DNA of 64,000 nt from Heterobilharzia americana (GCA_944470555.2 OX104129.1:85210820-85274819); one strand, 5' to 3'. Counted from the stretch's first letter, positions 24,131 to 36,905 are shown. A program made the numbers and translations. Notes: a model not told the origin generated them from the sequence alone.

Positions 24131-25280
24131 GGTTTTTAAAAGTACAACCTAATTCTAAAGCTTAATCCATTGTGAACTTCTCGTCCATTATTTTGTCCTT
24201 TATGATCAATATAGGGAGACAAGAAATTTCACAAAAGTAGCAAGTAATGCAAGATGGTCATATGGAAAATTATTTCTTTGGATTCTAACAAATTTATTAC
24301 CATAAGAATTCTGTATAAGTCTATCCAAAATGATCGACATTCCTTTCCTGATTCGAAACTTCCTAGAACGACAGCATTTTCACCTTCAATGTGATTGGTC
24401 ATCTCAAGGACTTTTACTAGTCTCACAAGGACGTCAGTATTCTATTATTTCACCCGAAATTTTACTAAGCGTTGAACACTGAATGAAAGTCTGAATTAAT
24501 TTAGCTTTTATCTCTCATGTAAAAATCTTATTCAACTTGAATAAACGATCATTTGACATAAAATGTTTATCATAGACGAAAACACTATCTCAATGATGTG
24601 CCACAAATAATGTTTTCATCAGGATAAATCAACCATGAATCTTATTTCACTTTTACAATGGTGTACAATTTTTAAATGGTTCTAAATTTAATATTACTTT
24701 CATTATTCTACTGAAATGTTGTCAGAATTAGTTGAGCATAGAAATTTACTGTTATCGTATTTGTTAGATATATCACAGAAGCTTGAATGATAAGTCCTAT
24801 TACATCGACAATATACTAAAATATTTGACTTCGAATAAGCTTTGGATTTTTGTTCAAATGTATCATCAAACAGGAGTAATTTATTTAAATCTGATTTATA
24901 GCACATTTGAATCTCTGTAAACATAAAGGAAAATGTATATCATATAGGTTTTACATGAAAATGACTGTGATATATGTAAACAGTCTATAGTTTATCTCAT
25001 GTAACGTTTTGTACTTAGTTGGAAATAACTTGAAAATGCCGCGAAAAATTGTTTGAATTAGCCTAGATAGATTTATGATACACTGATAAGAAAATCTAAG
25101 AGAAGTGGATAATATTCTTGTTCGAAAGAATAATATGAAGAAGCTTTTACTTCTGTGTTTTGTGAAAGTCCAGTTTTTGTTCAGTGGACAGTTATTTCTT
25201 TGACGTGACGGTGTCACAGTGGGTAACCTTGTGAAACTGCTTTCTGTAAACTTATTTTATGCACTTTAAAAAGTTGGTAA
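24131..25280. other. No gene recognised
   Basis: AT-rich. Minus-strand frames 24703-24924 and 24951-25217 have no motif I recognise. Confidence 0.35.
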
Positions 25281-25284
25281 TTCA

Positions 25285-26095
25285 AAGTACTTTGTAAACT
25301 AGACGGAACTGTGCCAGCGGTACATGGATGACGCTTAAAAAAGTGGAAGCAGAAAAACTGCTAAACACCTTCAAAGCTTATCATGCAAACTTTACTTTCA
25401 TGAAATAGTATGAAGGGAATGAAATAATCAGATTCTAAAATGTTTTCTTGAAGAAAATAATCGATTGATCTATCGAAAAGTCAATTTATAGAAAATTATC
25501 ATCTACAGAACAGTAGCACCACCTCAACACCCAAGTTCCAATCCAATACAAAGGGAATATCGTTAAAACCAGGAACGTTTGTCACGACAATACTGGGATC
25601 TAAGGACTCTAGAAAACTTCCTTATACTGAACGGATCACCAAAAAGACTTGTTAAAAAGTTGATGCCAAGTAAAATAATGTCCTCAACAATATCAGAAAA
25701 GTCTGTTTATATCACCTTCCCATTCAAAGGTGATGACAGGCTTGAAGTAGGTAAGCGAAGGCTAGAAATATTCTTCAGAAGCACCGTTTATGCTGCTAAG
25801 ACTGTGCTCCTTAGATATAGTGAACAGGTACTGCAACAATCAAGCGGAGTCAAGGTTCTTTTTCTCGATACATGTTAATGTATATGTCACTTTAAATGTG
25901 TCTGAGGAAGCAAATACAGCGGTCATAGAAAGAAGTGTGTGTCTACTTGAATAATTCAACACCTACCTATTTGGTATAGACGTGCAGAAAATAGAAGTAC
26001 AGAGAGCTCGATAACGAAACACTTAGTTAACTATGGATATAATGTTTATACTTGTAAAATGTTTACGATAATCTGGAGACAGAGGGATAAGACGA
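25285..26095 (+). pseudogene. PLE RT to GIY-YIG, frameshifted (third PLE lineage)
   Basis: The palm catalytic motif 'RYMDDA' is encoded at 25318-25335, then 'KKVEAEKLLNTFKAYH' (about 25340-25390) and 'IEKSIYRK' (about 25475). An open frame at 25579-25878 carries 'SVYITFPFKGDDRLEVGKRR', the PLE thumb/linker. Beyond 25880, in other frames, 'FKCVCGSKYIGR'-like and 'SSITKHLVNYGYNVY' pieces mark a GIY-YIG nuclease; these frames are broken so the readings are approximate. The catalytic aspartates survive but the frame does not. Confidence 0.75.
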
Positions 26096-26622
26096 TTAAT
26101 GCCCCCGAAAAAGTTAGTGTCACGCTGAAGGTATTCATGAAGTAGGAAACGGTAGATAGCTTGAATCTACCACGGTGGCGACTGTAACGTCATCTAATTA
26201 TATTTACTCTTTCCTACATGCTCTTCAAGTTCAAGTATTACCTGTATCTTGTTATTCTGACATTTTCACCCTTCATCTTTTCCAGTTGACTATTCCTGTT
26301 ATCATTACAAAATAACGTTAGGATCATTCATCTTAATATAGACCTGGTTTTCTGATGATGCTTAACTCTACACTGTTATCAAATGTCTAAATTGACTATT
26401 AAACCCACAGTTCAAGATAACCAGTAGATTAAACTATGTCACTGTGTGCCAAATCAAAAAATAAGCTAATGTGGAAATGTACTCTACCACAGTGCCGAAG
26501 TTTTTCGCTTACATGTGTAAACACTGTTCATTATTATGCTGCTACGTCTCAATTGATGTCTCAGTTTACGTATATATATATACCTGGCTTACTCTATTGC
26601 CTAATGGTATGTATAATCAGAT

Positions 26623-26916
26623 ATGTGCAGTATCCAGTTAATAAGGTCCTCTATAAATGACGAATTGATTTATTCCTATTTTGTTTCACATTCATTGCTT
26701 ATTTTTCGATTGCAAATAAACTTCAGAAAGTGGAAAAAAAAACATTACAACGGACAAAGTACTCACCGTCTTCACATCCGTCTACATGAACTTCAGCTAA
26801 CAGTGGAGCATCATGACAAGTCTTCACCCATATCAATGCGCATGGACAACTGTGGACATAAATTTCAATTAGGAAATATTAAAATCCTGAATAGAAGAAA
26901 TTCAACCAATCACTGA
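26623..26916 (+). pseudogene. GIY-YIG endonuclease fragment of another PLE-type element
   Basis: From about codon 30 the frame reads 'HYNGQSTHRLHIRLHELQL', then 'HHDKSSPISMRMDNCGHKF' and 'NIKILNRRNS'. This is the Y-x-G-x-T/S...R...E(L)H...H pattern of GIY-YIG domains fused to trematode PLE-type RTs; the usual YVGET is altered to YNGQS. The RT is missing. The tail after the stop is part of the inverted repeat 26868-27347. Confidence 0.7.
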
Positions 26917-27347
26917 GAAGGTTTACAACCCTCACATTCACAGCAGTCAACAATCAACAGACATACTGACAGTGACCCAGTCAATCAACCATCAAGTAAC
27001 AACACCCAGGTGGAATCTCAAGACATCAGGATAACCAACCGAAATTAACATGCAAACAATGACAAGAGAATAGAAGAAGGAGCAACCCATCACATCCAAC
27101 ACCATCAGAACAAGCTACTGAATCACTTGTACAGAAAACCACATAACTCACTTCCTTCTGAAGTTTATGCTGATGATGTTGTCTCGAATGACAGTGAAAG
27201 CTGCAGGATTGAGCCACCGAACTCAGAGAATACAACACCATCTAAATCACAAGTGTATGACTTCTCAGATCTCAACATCGGTTTCGAATATTTGGTGTCC
27301 CTATAAGGCTGATGTGGGTAAATTATAAACTTTCCATACACCTACAG
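26868..27347 (+). repeat. Left arm of a 480-bp inverted repeat (PLE C-terminus/3' part)
   Basis: Near-identical reverse complement of 32343-32818. Both arms encode the same 71-codon antisense frame with one residue changed. Contains the end of the GIY-YIG frame and downstream 'LPSEVYADDVVSNDSES'. Confidence 0.85.
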
Positions 27348-28149
27348 GTACACAGTACAAACTGTGGGTTCTATTACATTTCAAAAAATTCTCTCCCCAG
27401 ACGGTTGTTTGTTCCTGCCTAAAATGAAACTATTTCTAGTTGATCTGAGTAAATTTTGTATTTGTAGTGAGATTCATTTCCCTGAGACAGGTGAAGATAA
27501 AGATGATGGTAATCTGTAGATGGACCTGTCTAAGTTTAATGGATTTTATTCCATGTGGCCTAGACTCTCAAACTATCAATTCTGGCTGTCATATGAACCA
27601 CAGAGAGAGTCTACATTATTCTACCTGGCTGAGAGCGATAGCCAAAGTCTTCACAGTCTGATGTTGTGTTTTGAGTCTCGTCACAACTAGTCTCCCTCTT
27701 TTACGTAAAACGTTACACCTGATTCCGCTGTTACTAATGTCGTGGTTCCATAATACACAATTGATAATATGAGGGCAAAAGCTTTCGAACAACTGGGAAC
27801 TTTTCCTGTCCTCTAACTTCAGTCACCATGCCTCCTAGCTTTATTGTGGAATAGAACAAACCTTTGTACAGTACACTCGAATGTTGATAAGCAGTGAAAT
27901 ATCTTGTTCAGAACCCTAGTTGGTATAATCTGAAAGAAGCCAATCAAGATTTATGCATGTCTGCACAGGTTTCATCGGTCACTGACCTATCAGCGCTAAT
28001 CAAACTTCTGGACAAAGAGAAGTGGTTAACGTGATGAGAAACATTTCAAAACAATCTTAAGTTATCGCTGAAAATGCCTGGAAGATGCCGGCACTTTTCA
28101 GCGCTTTCTTCCAATATAGTGGTGTAATCTGATCACAAGAAGTTGCTTG
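27348..28149. other. No gene recognised
   Basis: Unclassified AT-rich DNA between the inverted-repeat arm and an RTE insertion. Confidence 0.35.
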
Positions 28150-28160
28150 AAGATTCTTTC

Positions 28161-29970
28161 CTCTTCTTTTCATTATTTGTCCCTTAGGTGCCTAGTGGAA
28201 CATAACGTTTCAGCACCACGTCTCAAATCCACTCTCATCTCTACACTCTTCTCAACATGGCTCCACCACTGTCCACAACCTCTCAATTCTTCCTCAAACC
28301 ATCTCCTACATGTCACCCTGAACTCATACGACAACTCGTCATTTCCCATTTCGATTCCACTCAACAACCTGGACTGACACGTGTTGTCCCAAAACCGTCT
28401 TCTCAGTCTATGTCCAATCCATCTCCACTTACTTCCGGCATATTTGTTGGGTGATGAATAGGTTATTGGTTAGTTCGTTCTCAGAGTTCCTTCTTGTTTA
28501 TTCTTGTTATTCTCACCATCTCATTGATCTTCAGTATCGAGTGAGCGTAGGTGGTACTTGTTGATGATGTGTGTCTGTAGTTAGTTGGCAATGCTTTTTG
28601 TGACGCGACAAGTCTCTCAACCATCATATAGAAGCACTGACTTACTTGAGATTAATAGTGTTGAAAATGCAGATGTTGTTCACACTTTGTGCTGAGTGGA
28701 GTGCAGTTTGTCTCCACACTGATTTCAGATTAATGAAGGAAGGCCTATCCTACTGTCTTTCAGATCCTAGCTTTGAAACCCACATCTGTATCACCGCATG
28801 TAGTTGAAACCATGCTGCTGAGGTAGGTTGGTAGGTGAAAGAGACTACTTCCTTCAGGTTTCTCCCATTCATAGTGATTAGTACTTGTTGTTGATGCTGC
28901 TGTTGGTTGGGTATCTCCATCGCCTCCGTCTTCTCTACATTCGCCTGAAGTTCCGTCTTCGCTGCCCTGCATCTTCTGTCAACTTATTGATTGTTGCCTG
29001 TAGATCTTCGAGTTAGTGAGACAAGATATTAGACATAAATCATCATCGTTGATGAAATTCAAATCTTCTTCTGGGGTGTTTGCATTGGTTCAGGCAGAGT
29101 ATGTCTATCTTCTCGCTCCTCATAGTTTGTTGCATAATCTAGTCCACCACAATCAGGAACATGATTGGTGATAGTAGGCAGTAACCTTATCTTACTCCTG
29201 TCCTCACTTCGAAGGCGTAACTGAACTTTCCACTGTGAATCATTCGGCATGTAGCGTCTTCATTTACCTGTTGGATTAGGTTTTGGTGTCTCCAACTGGA
29301 GTCTTGTCCAGTACTTATTGCAGCTGTCTGTAGAATTCCTCCTTCTTCTATTCATCTGTATTATTTGTTGGTGTGTAGCATAGCACTGAATGATTGTAAC
29401 TTTTCTTCATTTCGAGTTGAATCTTGCTCTCATGATCCTGGAGGAGATTGGTTCCCATTGTATGAGAAAGAGCCTTCGATGCTCTCGGGAACATCATGAT
29501 AGCCACTCGGAAACTCAGTGTGCTTATGGTTGTCGTTGGGGTAGATTATTGACTCTGCAGTTGATAGTTTGGAGAGGCCACTTACATTCCATCTGCTGAT
29601 TCCTCGCAGATTCCTAGCACTTCCTTGCCATACCCTCTCATCTTGTTTGCAACCTCGTCAGCCTTGCCAGGTTCACACATGGTGCGGACATTCCATGTTC
29701 CTATTGTTACTTTTGCTCTCATCGAGAGGGAGAAGACACATTGGCCGATTAACTCTCTGAAGGCTTTCACCAACTGGCGTTATTTCGCCTCTCCGATTCC
29801 AGGAAGGAATAATTATAATTTTCTTTTCTATATTTTTTTTGTGCCTTGGAGTTTTTTAATGGTCAGATTGGTCTTACGAGGTAGGGTTGGCAGCCCAATG
29901 CCCAACCTTCCCTGTTTATCCGGGCTTAGGACCGGCTAGTAACTAGTGAACTAGTTACCTAGGCGAGGTT
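28161..29970 (-). mobile_element. RTE-clade LINE, both ends present, central RT deleted, 11-bp TSD
   Basis: The 11-base sequence AAGATTCTTTC flanks the copy (28150-28160 and 29971-29981). The 5' leader (29970-29780) matches the leaders at 37.34 and 51.4 kb. The endonuclease start 'KVTIGTWNVRTMCEPGKADE' lies at 29730-29670. RT C-terminal pieces and the conserved 3' terminus (28370-28175, ending 'LCSTRHLRDK') follow. Much of the endonuclease and RT core is missing, giving 1.8 kb where an intact RTE is over 3 kb. Non-autonomous. Confidence 0.85.
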
Positions 29971-30317
29971 AAGATTCTTTCTTGGTAGGTGCGAACGCTT
30001 AAGTGACAGGAAAAGCGGAAGATTTTCATAGACTCATGTGTAACAACGTTGACACCACTAGACCTACACAACTCAGCTTTTATCTGACTATCGTCTTCAA
30101 AATGTCATAATATACAGCCTTGAACGGAGTGAGAAATGCTGCCATCAAACCACGTGATCAACGGAAATGAACCTCTGCTTCAGGTGGAGAAATACAGCTA
30201 GTTTTAGGTACTGGTGAGTGCATCTTCGTTCTAAAACATCAAAAAGAGTGAATGTTCAACAGATCAATCCATGGACAAGTCGGAAGCATGTGCAGTGTTC
30301 TAGGGTTTATTAATATA

Positions 30318-30440
30318 GGGGTAAAACTTGAGCACTGTAGTAGAAATTAATTCCATATTAGGTTTGTTTATTTGATTTATAACACACAGTAATCTAGTAC
30401 TGTTTACTTGATGACGTTTCGAGCATAAATTATTGCTCTA
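30318..30440 (-). repeat. PLE palindrome-arm fragment
   Basis: Matches the left arm at 9027-9130. On the minus strand it keeps the hairpin GAGCA-loop-TGCTC followed by GAAACG (about 30428-30452); sequence 5' of the hairpin has been replaced. Confidence 0.6.
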
Positions 30441-30590
30441 GGGTTTGTTTTTCCTCAGATAGACTAAGGCGTTTGGTGGCCAAATATTGTTTTTACTGGC
30501 TTCCATTTCGCTGTCCATCAAAGTGTGATGCTCTTTCTACTTTCAACTTACATTCAGCCTTCTCATCTTGTGAAACAATTTGAAGTCCTA

Positions 30591-30624
30591 GGATACATAT
30601 TTCGTCCTATTCGGGGCTCATCAG
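30591..30624 (-). ncRNA. Hammerhead ribozyme core, partial
   Basis: Minus strand: CTGATGA, a stem II with AATAGG-type loop, GGAC, GAAA, short stem III and an ATC cleavage triplet. Stem I is lost: sequences outside the core no longer pair, and the upstream side joins an oppositely oriented Sm-alpha-like tail (30630-30715). Probably inactive. Confidence 0.65.
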
Positions 30625-30720
30625 CAATAATGAGACATTCACGCAGGAGCGCACTTGCCAACAGAGACCAATCAGTTCAGTCCAGTCAACGATGGTATAA
30701 TACAAGGAATAATACTAACA
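30625..30720 (+). repeat. Sm-alpha-like satellite tail, inverted relative to the adjacent ribozyme
   Basis: Plus-strand 'ccaacagagaccaatcag' and following sequence match the tail after the ribozyme at 60.5 kb. Confidence 0.6.
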
Positions 30721-31555
30721 CAAACTTTACTCCGAACAAGTTAACAACATCATCCACTACTTCAGAATCTAATGGTTCGCATATTTACTATTTCTAACAA
30801 CTTAAAATACGCAGTGAACATCACACAAAGCTGTTCAGTTGACTCAACACATCATAGCTTCTCATTGGAACTTCTAAAAATCCATCTTGAATCTCTAATC
30901 AAGCCTTCAAAAACCATCCTGAAATAAACCATTCCATACAACAGACTCGTTATGAAGTGGAAAGTTTTCGACTCCTTGTTTGATAGCAATCACTTTATCT
31001 CGTAAAGATTATTTAAGTGAAGTATCATACATCCATAATTAAGTAGACGATGGATTAGTTCTGTCTGAATATTGAAAAGTTGAATGTTATTTCACAGGAT
31101 AACTTCTTGTATTGTTAGGTCAGTAAGTTTTATATGCCAGAAAGATGGTAAATTGTTATTAAACATCTAAAAGGGGAGTTTTTGAATGGTTAGGTAAAGT
31201 TTTACTTAGTACAAGGTATAAGGTAAAAGAAAGTGAATGAGATATTATCTGAAGTGATAAGAAATAATGAAGAGTAGCTTTCAAATGAATTGATGTCATC
31301 AATTCATTATTTATAATGACAAAATGTTTCCTTTAACTGACAGTTTATATACAGAATGATACATTGTATAGTGAACGTTTTCTAAGCTTTCAAGAAGACA
31401 TTGAAAACACGCTGTGTATGCGTGTGTGTTGTATTTAAGGTTTAAAACCATTAAAAATGACTTCGATAGATAATAGAAAACAGTAATTTACTAATAAGTA
31501 GTCAAAAGTGACTCCTAATTTAAGAGTTACATTGAAAAATCAGAAATCAATCAAT
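30721..31555. other. No gene recognised
   Basis: AT-rich, nothing recognised. Confidence 0.35.
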
Positions 31556-32020
31556 TAATATCAACATAGGACTAGGCATTACAGCGCAACACTCCTAGTT
31601 GCCACACCTCATACCACTACATCAAGTAAAAAGGCAGTGAGGCGCAAGATGAAGATAAGAGAATACAGTCAAAAGAAATATAAAGTACGAGAAGGAAGAA
31701 AAGAGGAATGACAAAATGGTGAGATTCGGTATAGCGTCTTTAAGATGACGATAATGAGGATACATCTGCGTCACAGAGATCGGTTCTCAGCCATATCCAC
31801 TAGAATCTCCAACCACTGGTTCCTCTTGTCCCGTGGACGTCAACCACCTATTCTGCATCTCCCCACAAGGCTCAAACCAACAGTTAGAGACTTCATACAT
31901 TGGTGTAATGTTTTAGTCTGGCCATGTCCGGGCCTTTTTCCAACCTGGTCCTACTTTAGCCAACATTGTGTGATGAGGCAATCGGCGACTAGGCATACAT
32001 AATACGTGTCCCAGCCATCT
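31556..32020 (-). mobile_element. LINE-2 3' trailer, second near-identical copy
   Basis: Nearly identical to 21720-22190 and truncated on the 5' side near 32018, where the other copy continues into the RT C-terminus. Plus-strand frames here are shadows. Confidence 0.7.
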
Positions 32021-32342
32021 CAAGAAGCAACTCAATGATGACAAAGATGTTGATAAAGTGGGTAACAGACAGCACTGACTGTTTAAAGCATAGATTGTTG
32101 GGGCGAAACTTAAACAATATGACCCATTGTGAGGATTTTTTGATTTTGGTGTTAGGATGAATAAACGAATCGTTAAACATGTGTTCGAATGGATAGATTA
32201 TTCAACAGACGTATTTTAGTTGCTTTTCGCTCATAATAATAAATGTGGATGAACTGAATCAAGTTTTGGGGTTAAATACATATCAGAAGGAAGATCGTTT
32301 TCAAATATAGTAGAATCTGTAGTTCATGTTGTCATAGGAAGG

Positions 32343-32818
32343 TGTATGGAAAGTTTATAATTTACCCACATCAGCCTTATAGGGACACCAAATATTCGAA
32401 ACCGATGTTGAGATCTGAGAAGTCATACACTTGTGATTTAGATGGTGTTGTATTCTCTGAGTTCGGTGGCTCAATCCTGCAGCTTTCACTGTCATTCGAG
32501 ACAACATCATCAGCATAAACTTCAGAAGGAAGTGAGTTATGTGGTTTTCTGTACAAGTGATTCAGTAGCTTGTTCTGATGGTGTTGGATGTGATGGGTTG
32601 CTCCTTCTTCTATTCTCTTGTCATTGTTTGCATGTTAATTTCGATTGGTTATCCTGATGTCTTGAGATTCCACCTGGGTGTTGTTACTTGATGGTTGATT
32701 GACTGGGTCACTGTCAGTATGTCTGTTGATTGTTGACTGATGTGAATGTGAGGGTTGTAAACCTTCTCAGTGATTGGTTGAATTTCTTCTATTCAGGATT
32801 TTCATATTTTCTCAGTGA
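32343..32818 (-). repeat. Right arm of the 480-bp inverted repeat (PLE 3' part)
   Basis: Reverse complement of 26868-27347. Directly beyond it, 32840-32935 (plus strand) resembles a further short, inverted, diverged copy of the same element ('gctgatgatgttgt'). Confidence 0.85.
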
Positions 32819-32939
32819 AATTCATTTCTGCTGTTGTCTTATCGCTCACTGCCTGCTGAAGTTTGCGCTGATGATGTTGTGTACAATAACAATGAAAGCT
32901 TCAAGGTAAACTATTCAAGTCACAGAACACAACGCGATT

Positions 32940-33810
32940 AACATCATCCTCGTGACCTGCAAATATTCTCCACCATATTTATTTTTCACAGAGAAATATG
33001 TTGCCTGTTTCATTTGTTGCTGTGAATAGTAACTAGTAGCAAAACTTAGCTCGTAGGTTATGTCCAACTTGTCACTCTTCAGTCAGATATGCTTGTCTGC
33101 GAATGAGTGATTTCACACGTAATGAGACTTAAGGGTAGGAACCACTATTTGAAACATCGAGGGTTGATATTTCATGCTACTGATTCACTCAGACGCAGGT
33201 ATACCCGTTTACTGACTCTTAATAAGGATGGAATGCGGTTTATGAACTCCGCTGCTGGGATTAACCCGTCAGTAGAATCACGTTAAACCTGCCAACACTA
33301 TCAAAAGCATCTACACATCTAGTTCAATTCTGCTGACAGCTGGGAGCAACAAGGACTAAGGTAAAAACTGTTTGCTGCCTTCAACAAAGTGTGTGTTTAT
33401 GGATGTTGTAGAAAACACGTTGTTTCCTGTACTTCTATTCGTGAACCGTAAATGTCATTAGTCTTGAAGCTTCAATTAGTAAACGTCATGATTAATGGCT
33501 TTGTTTGATCAATGTTTGCCAAATAGATGACGAGTCTATTCCTCCTTTTCTGTATATTTAATCTCACATTAAAATAACCAATGCTTGGAAAGTTAGTCAT
33601 CCTTTACGGTGATGGAAACCATATCTCAGTGTGTATACATTCACAGTCAGTCATATGGTCTTTCTCGACTGGATGTATAGCTACTGATGATCACTTTCTC
33701 AAATTTTTTTAATTTGTCTTGGTTTCATAGTGGGTGTTGCATACATAACTTGTGTTCATATACCATAACGTTTAAGGGATCTACAAATTTCGCTAGTAGA
33801 ATTAGCCTCA
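32940..33810. other. No gene recognised
   Basis: Unclassified DNA up to the ATT tail of the next RTE copy. Confidence 0.35.
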
Positions 33811-34955
33811 CATTATTATTATTATTTGTCCCTTAAATTCCTAATGGAATATACCGCTTCAGTAGCACGTCTCCATTACACTCTCTTCTCTGATATCCTT
33901 TCAACCTGTCGTCATGACTGCCTACAACCACTCATTTATTCCTCACACCATCTCCTCCATCTCACCCTCAAATCGTCCCCTACCATCTCGGTTCCACTCA
34001 ACAACCTGGCATGGCACGCGATGTCCCCAGTCGACCTTCTCACTGTATTCACAATCCAGTCCATCTCCAATTCCTTCTACTGCATATTTGTTCAGCGATA
34101 CGTTGTGTGGTTGGTTTGATGCCAACCAGCCACAGTGAGTTCCTTGTTGATTATTCTTATTATTCTGTCCATCTGACCTTCAGTGTCAGTAAGGAGACAG
34201 TGTAGACAGTTATTGATGAATGTCAGATGTTTGTTAGAAATGCCTTTTGTAACACGCCAAGTATCTGGACCAACACACAGAAACACTGACTTGACTGACA
34301 TTGGTGTTGTAAATCCACATCTTGTTCACGCTTATTATAAACGCCTGCGTTGCTGTCTTTCCAATTCTGTCTGGCTTTGACGTCCTCATCTGTGCCTGTG
34401 CCGCCTGTAGTTGAGACAGTGCTGCGTGTGTGGTGGGTGAAGGAGGCTACTTCCTTTAAGTTTCTCCCTTCGATGCTGATTGGAGTTTGTTGTTGTTGTT
34501 GGTTGGGTATCTTCATCACCTCCGTCTTCTCTATATTTACTTGAGGTCCCGTCTTCGCTGCCCTGCCTCGCCTCTTCTGACAACTTGTTAGTTTTCGCCT
34601 GTAGATCTGTGTGACATTAGACATATGTCATTGGCGAAATCCAAATCTTCTAGTTTCTTTTCCTCGGTCGAGCCAGCATATCCTCCTCTTCTCACTACTC
34701 ACTGTTTGTTGCATGATTTAGTCGACGACAATCAGGAATATCGTGGTTGGTAGTAGACAGCATTGTTTCACTCCTGTCTTCACTTCACTTCACTTGAAAA
34801 GCATCACTGAGCTTCCCATTGTGAATTAGTTGGCTGGCATGTAGCGTCTTCATATATTTGTTGAATGAGATTGATAAAAGTTTGTGTTATTCCGTAGTTT
34901 TGAAGCAGTTGCCAAATAACTTGTAGGTCGACGCTGTCACAATACAGACATTAAA
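33811..34955 (-). mobile_element. RTE-clade LINE, 5'-truncated
   Basis: 3' tail is an ATT run (33811-33825). The conserved 3' terminus, RT C-terminal blocks and the sequence just before RT motif B are read on the minus strand up to about 34950. RT frames are shifted. Closely similar to 44866-45840. Confidence 0.85.
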
Positions 34956-35134
34956 CTTTGTAGACATAACTGTCTTGTGTTATCTTAGGAATTGTATCTT
35001 TCATTTTGTCTAAGATCTTTTTTATTGAACTTGAATATTTAAAACAGACTATAATTCCATGAGTGGGGTTTACTCTTTTAATCTGTTCCGAAGTACCTTA
35101 TTGATATGGTATCAACATAAATGATATCTAAGAT
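34956..35134. other. Short unassigned stretch
   Basis: Between an RTE truncation point and the PLE inverted arm. Confidence 0.3.
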
Positions 35135-36265
35135 TTTAGTAAAACAAACAATGTGAACGAAGAAATATTTCTTTGCAATTAGTTCCTCATCAATGGCTCT
35201 ACACTAATGTACGTAGCGTTTTCAAACGTAAAATTACATACCAATCTAGTGGTGAGAGTTGTTCAATGAAAGCTTATCAATCTCAAAGTATCAAGAAGGT
35301 GATAATTGATCAGGTAATTAAGACAGTTAACTGAAGCAAAGATTAATTATCGTAGAAAGATTTTGTGAAGAGGTTCTTACATAATTGATATTTTGTATAA
35401 TGATAACTAAAGAGCAAAAATGAACTGTTACGTAAAATGGTAAATTGTTGACGGTAATTAGAGACAGTTATGTTGGGTTTTCTACAGCCGGCCGATGATG
35501 AACACACGATCTAAAGACAGACTCCCTGACTTCTCCTCTTCTATGTGCATTTACCAGTTCAACTGCTACTGTGGAGCTAGTTACATTGGACGTACACTTA
35601 GGCAAGTCCGTCGTCGAATCGCCGAGCATCATCCTTCATGGCTAAGTAAGGGGTAAACCAGATTGACACGAAGCTCAATTTTCTCTCATCTGATTGACAT
35701 CGGCCACCAACTTAACATTCATAATGCCTTTAAAGTTATTTATCACATTCCTTCTCACCTCACCTATCCTCTACGAGTTCGTCTTTTACATACAGCAGAA
35801 GCTCATTTATTACAACAAGACTCTTCATTTCATCCACCACACAATTCACTATAACTAATATTTTAATAGCTCCATTATTATTATTACAGACTTAACCATC
35901 TTTTTCTCCCCCTACTGTCTCTAATTACCGTCAACAATTTAACATTTTACGTAACAGTTCATTTTCGCTCTTTAGTTATCATTATACAAAATATCAATTA
36001 TGTAAGAACCTCTTCACAAAATCTTTCTACGATAATTAATCTTTGCTTCAGTTAACTGTCTTAATTACCTGATCAATTATCACCATCTTGATACTTTGAG
36101 ATTGATACAACACCTTTCATTGAACAACTCTCACCACGAGATTGCTATGTAATTTTACGTTTGAAAACGCTACGTACATTAGTGTAGAGCCCTAGATGAG
36201 GAACTAATTGAAAAGAAATATTTCTTCGTTCACATTGTTTGTTTTACTAAATGTCTAAATGGGAA
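35135..36265 (+). mobile_element. Truncated PLE flanked by about 340-bp inverted repeats
   Basis: Arms 35135-35475 and 35915-36265 are clear reverse complements (for example 'taattagagacagtta' against 'gtctctaattaccgtc'). Between them is only the nuclease end of a PLE. Each arm has a TTGATGA/TAGATGA stretch followed by a small stem with a CTAA loop and then GAAAT, reminiscent of, but not matching, a hammerhead core. Confidence 0.75.
35490..35854 (+). pseudogene. GIY-YIG endonuclease of a PLE (with one in-frame stop)
   Basis: Reads 'MCIYQFNCYCGASYIGRTLR' at about 35540-35605, then 'RIAEHHPSWLSKG' and a stop at about 35655. After it the same domain continues in the frame 35663-35854: 'SSIFSHLIDIGHQLNIHNAF' and 'AEAHLLQQ'. 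Catalytic Tyr, YIGR and Arg are present. The RT part is absent. Confidence 0.8.
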
Positions 36266-36699
36266 TTTTCGCATCTAAGATTTTGTTGTACATTCTTCAT
36301 TATTCATAAAATATCGAAGTATATTGTTTCGATTTTCTAAATACGCTGGGATTACACTAAAATATATTCTCATAATAAATAGTAAGATTGCTAAAATAGT
36401 TAGATACTGTCTGGAGATGCCATCGGGGACACAGTAAACTATCTCATTATCATTATTGTTTTGTTAGCAAAAAATCACTTCCATTGAATTTAAACAAGTC
36501 TATATTACACAATAATAGGTCCATATTGCACAAAGAGACGTAAATTTTTTTTATTTTTAAGCTTAGTAACTAGTTTCGATTGGTGATTTCCGAAGTTCAA
36601 ATGAGAAGTTGTAGTCAATCAAGTCGAATATGTGGACGGTTACTCAACGGCAACATTGAATGTGAGTAAGTCTCACTTTATTGTGAACAAACAGAAGTA
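36266..36699. other. No gene recognised
   Basis: AT-rich, nothing recognised. Confidence 0.35.
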
Positions 36700-36905
36700 A
36701 GAAATGTGGACGACTGGATTCCAACGCAGTAGCTCAATGATAACGTGTTGGCCATAGGACTTGAAGGTACTGGGTTCGATCCGTAATGGTGTATAGGTGA
36801 TAGGTGCGCACGGTTGAAGAGTTCCATATTGTCCCATGTTTCCAGGTTTCCAATGTTGCTTCAGTGTATGATGAATTCCAATCGAAAAACAAAATAGTTC
36901 AACCG
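36700..36905 (+). repeat. SINE-like repeat with tRNA-like head
   Basis: 'gtagctcaatgataacg' (A-box-like) and 'gggttcgatccg' (B-box, about 36770). The trailer around 36850-36890 resembles the right arms of the 21.4 and 57.1 kb repeats. A left arm is not evident. Confidence 0.6.

Noticed and set aside
27026..27241. 71-codon frame conserved with 32442-32657
   Set aside because: Conservation reflects the inverted repeat arms as DNA. The frame is antisense to the PLE frame.
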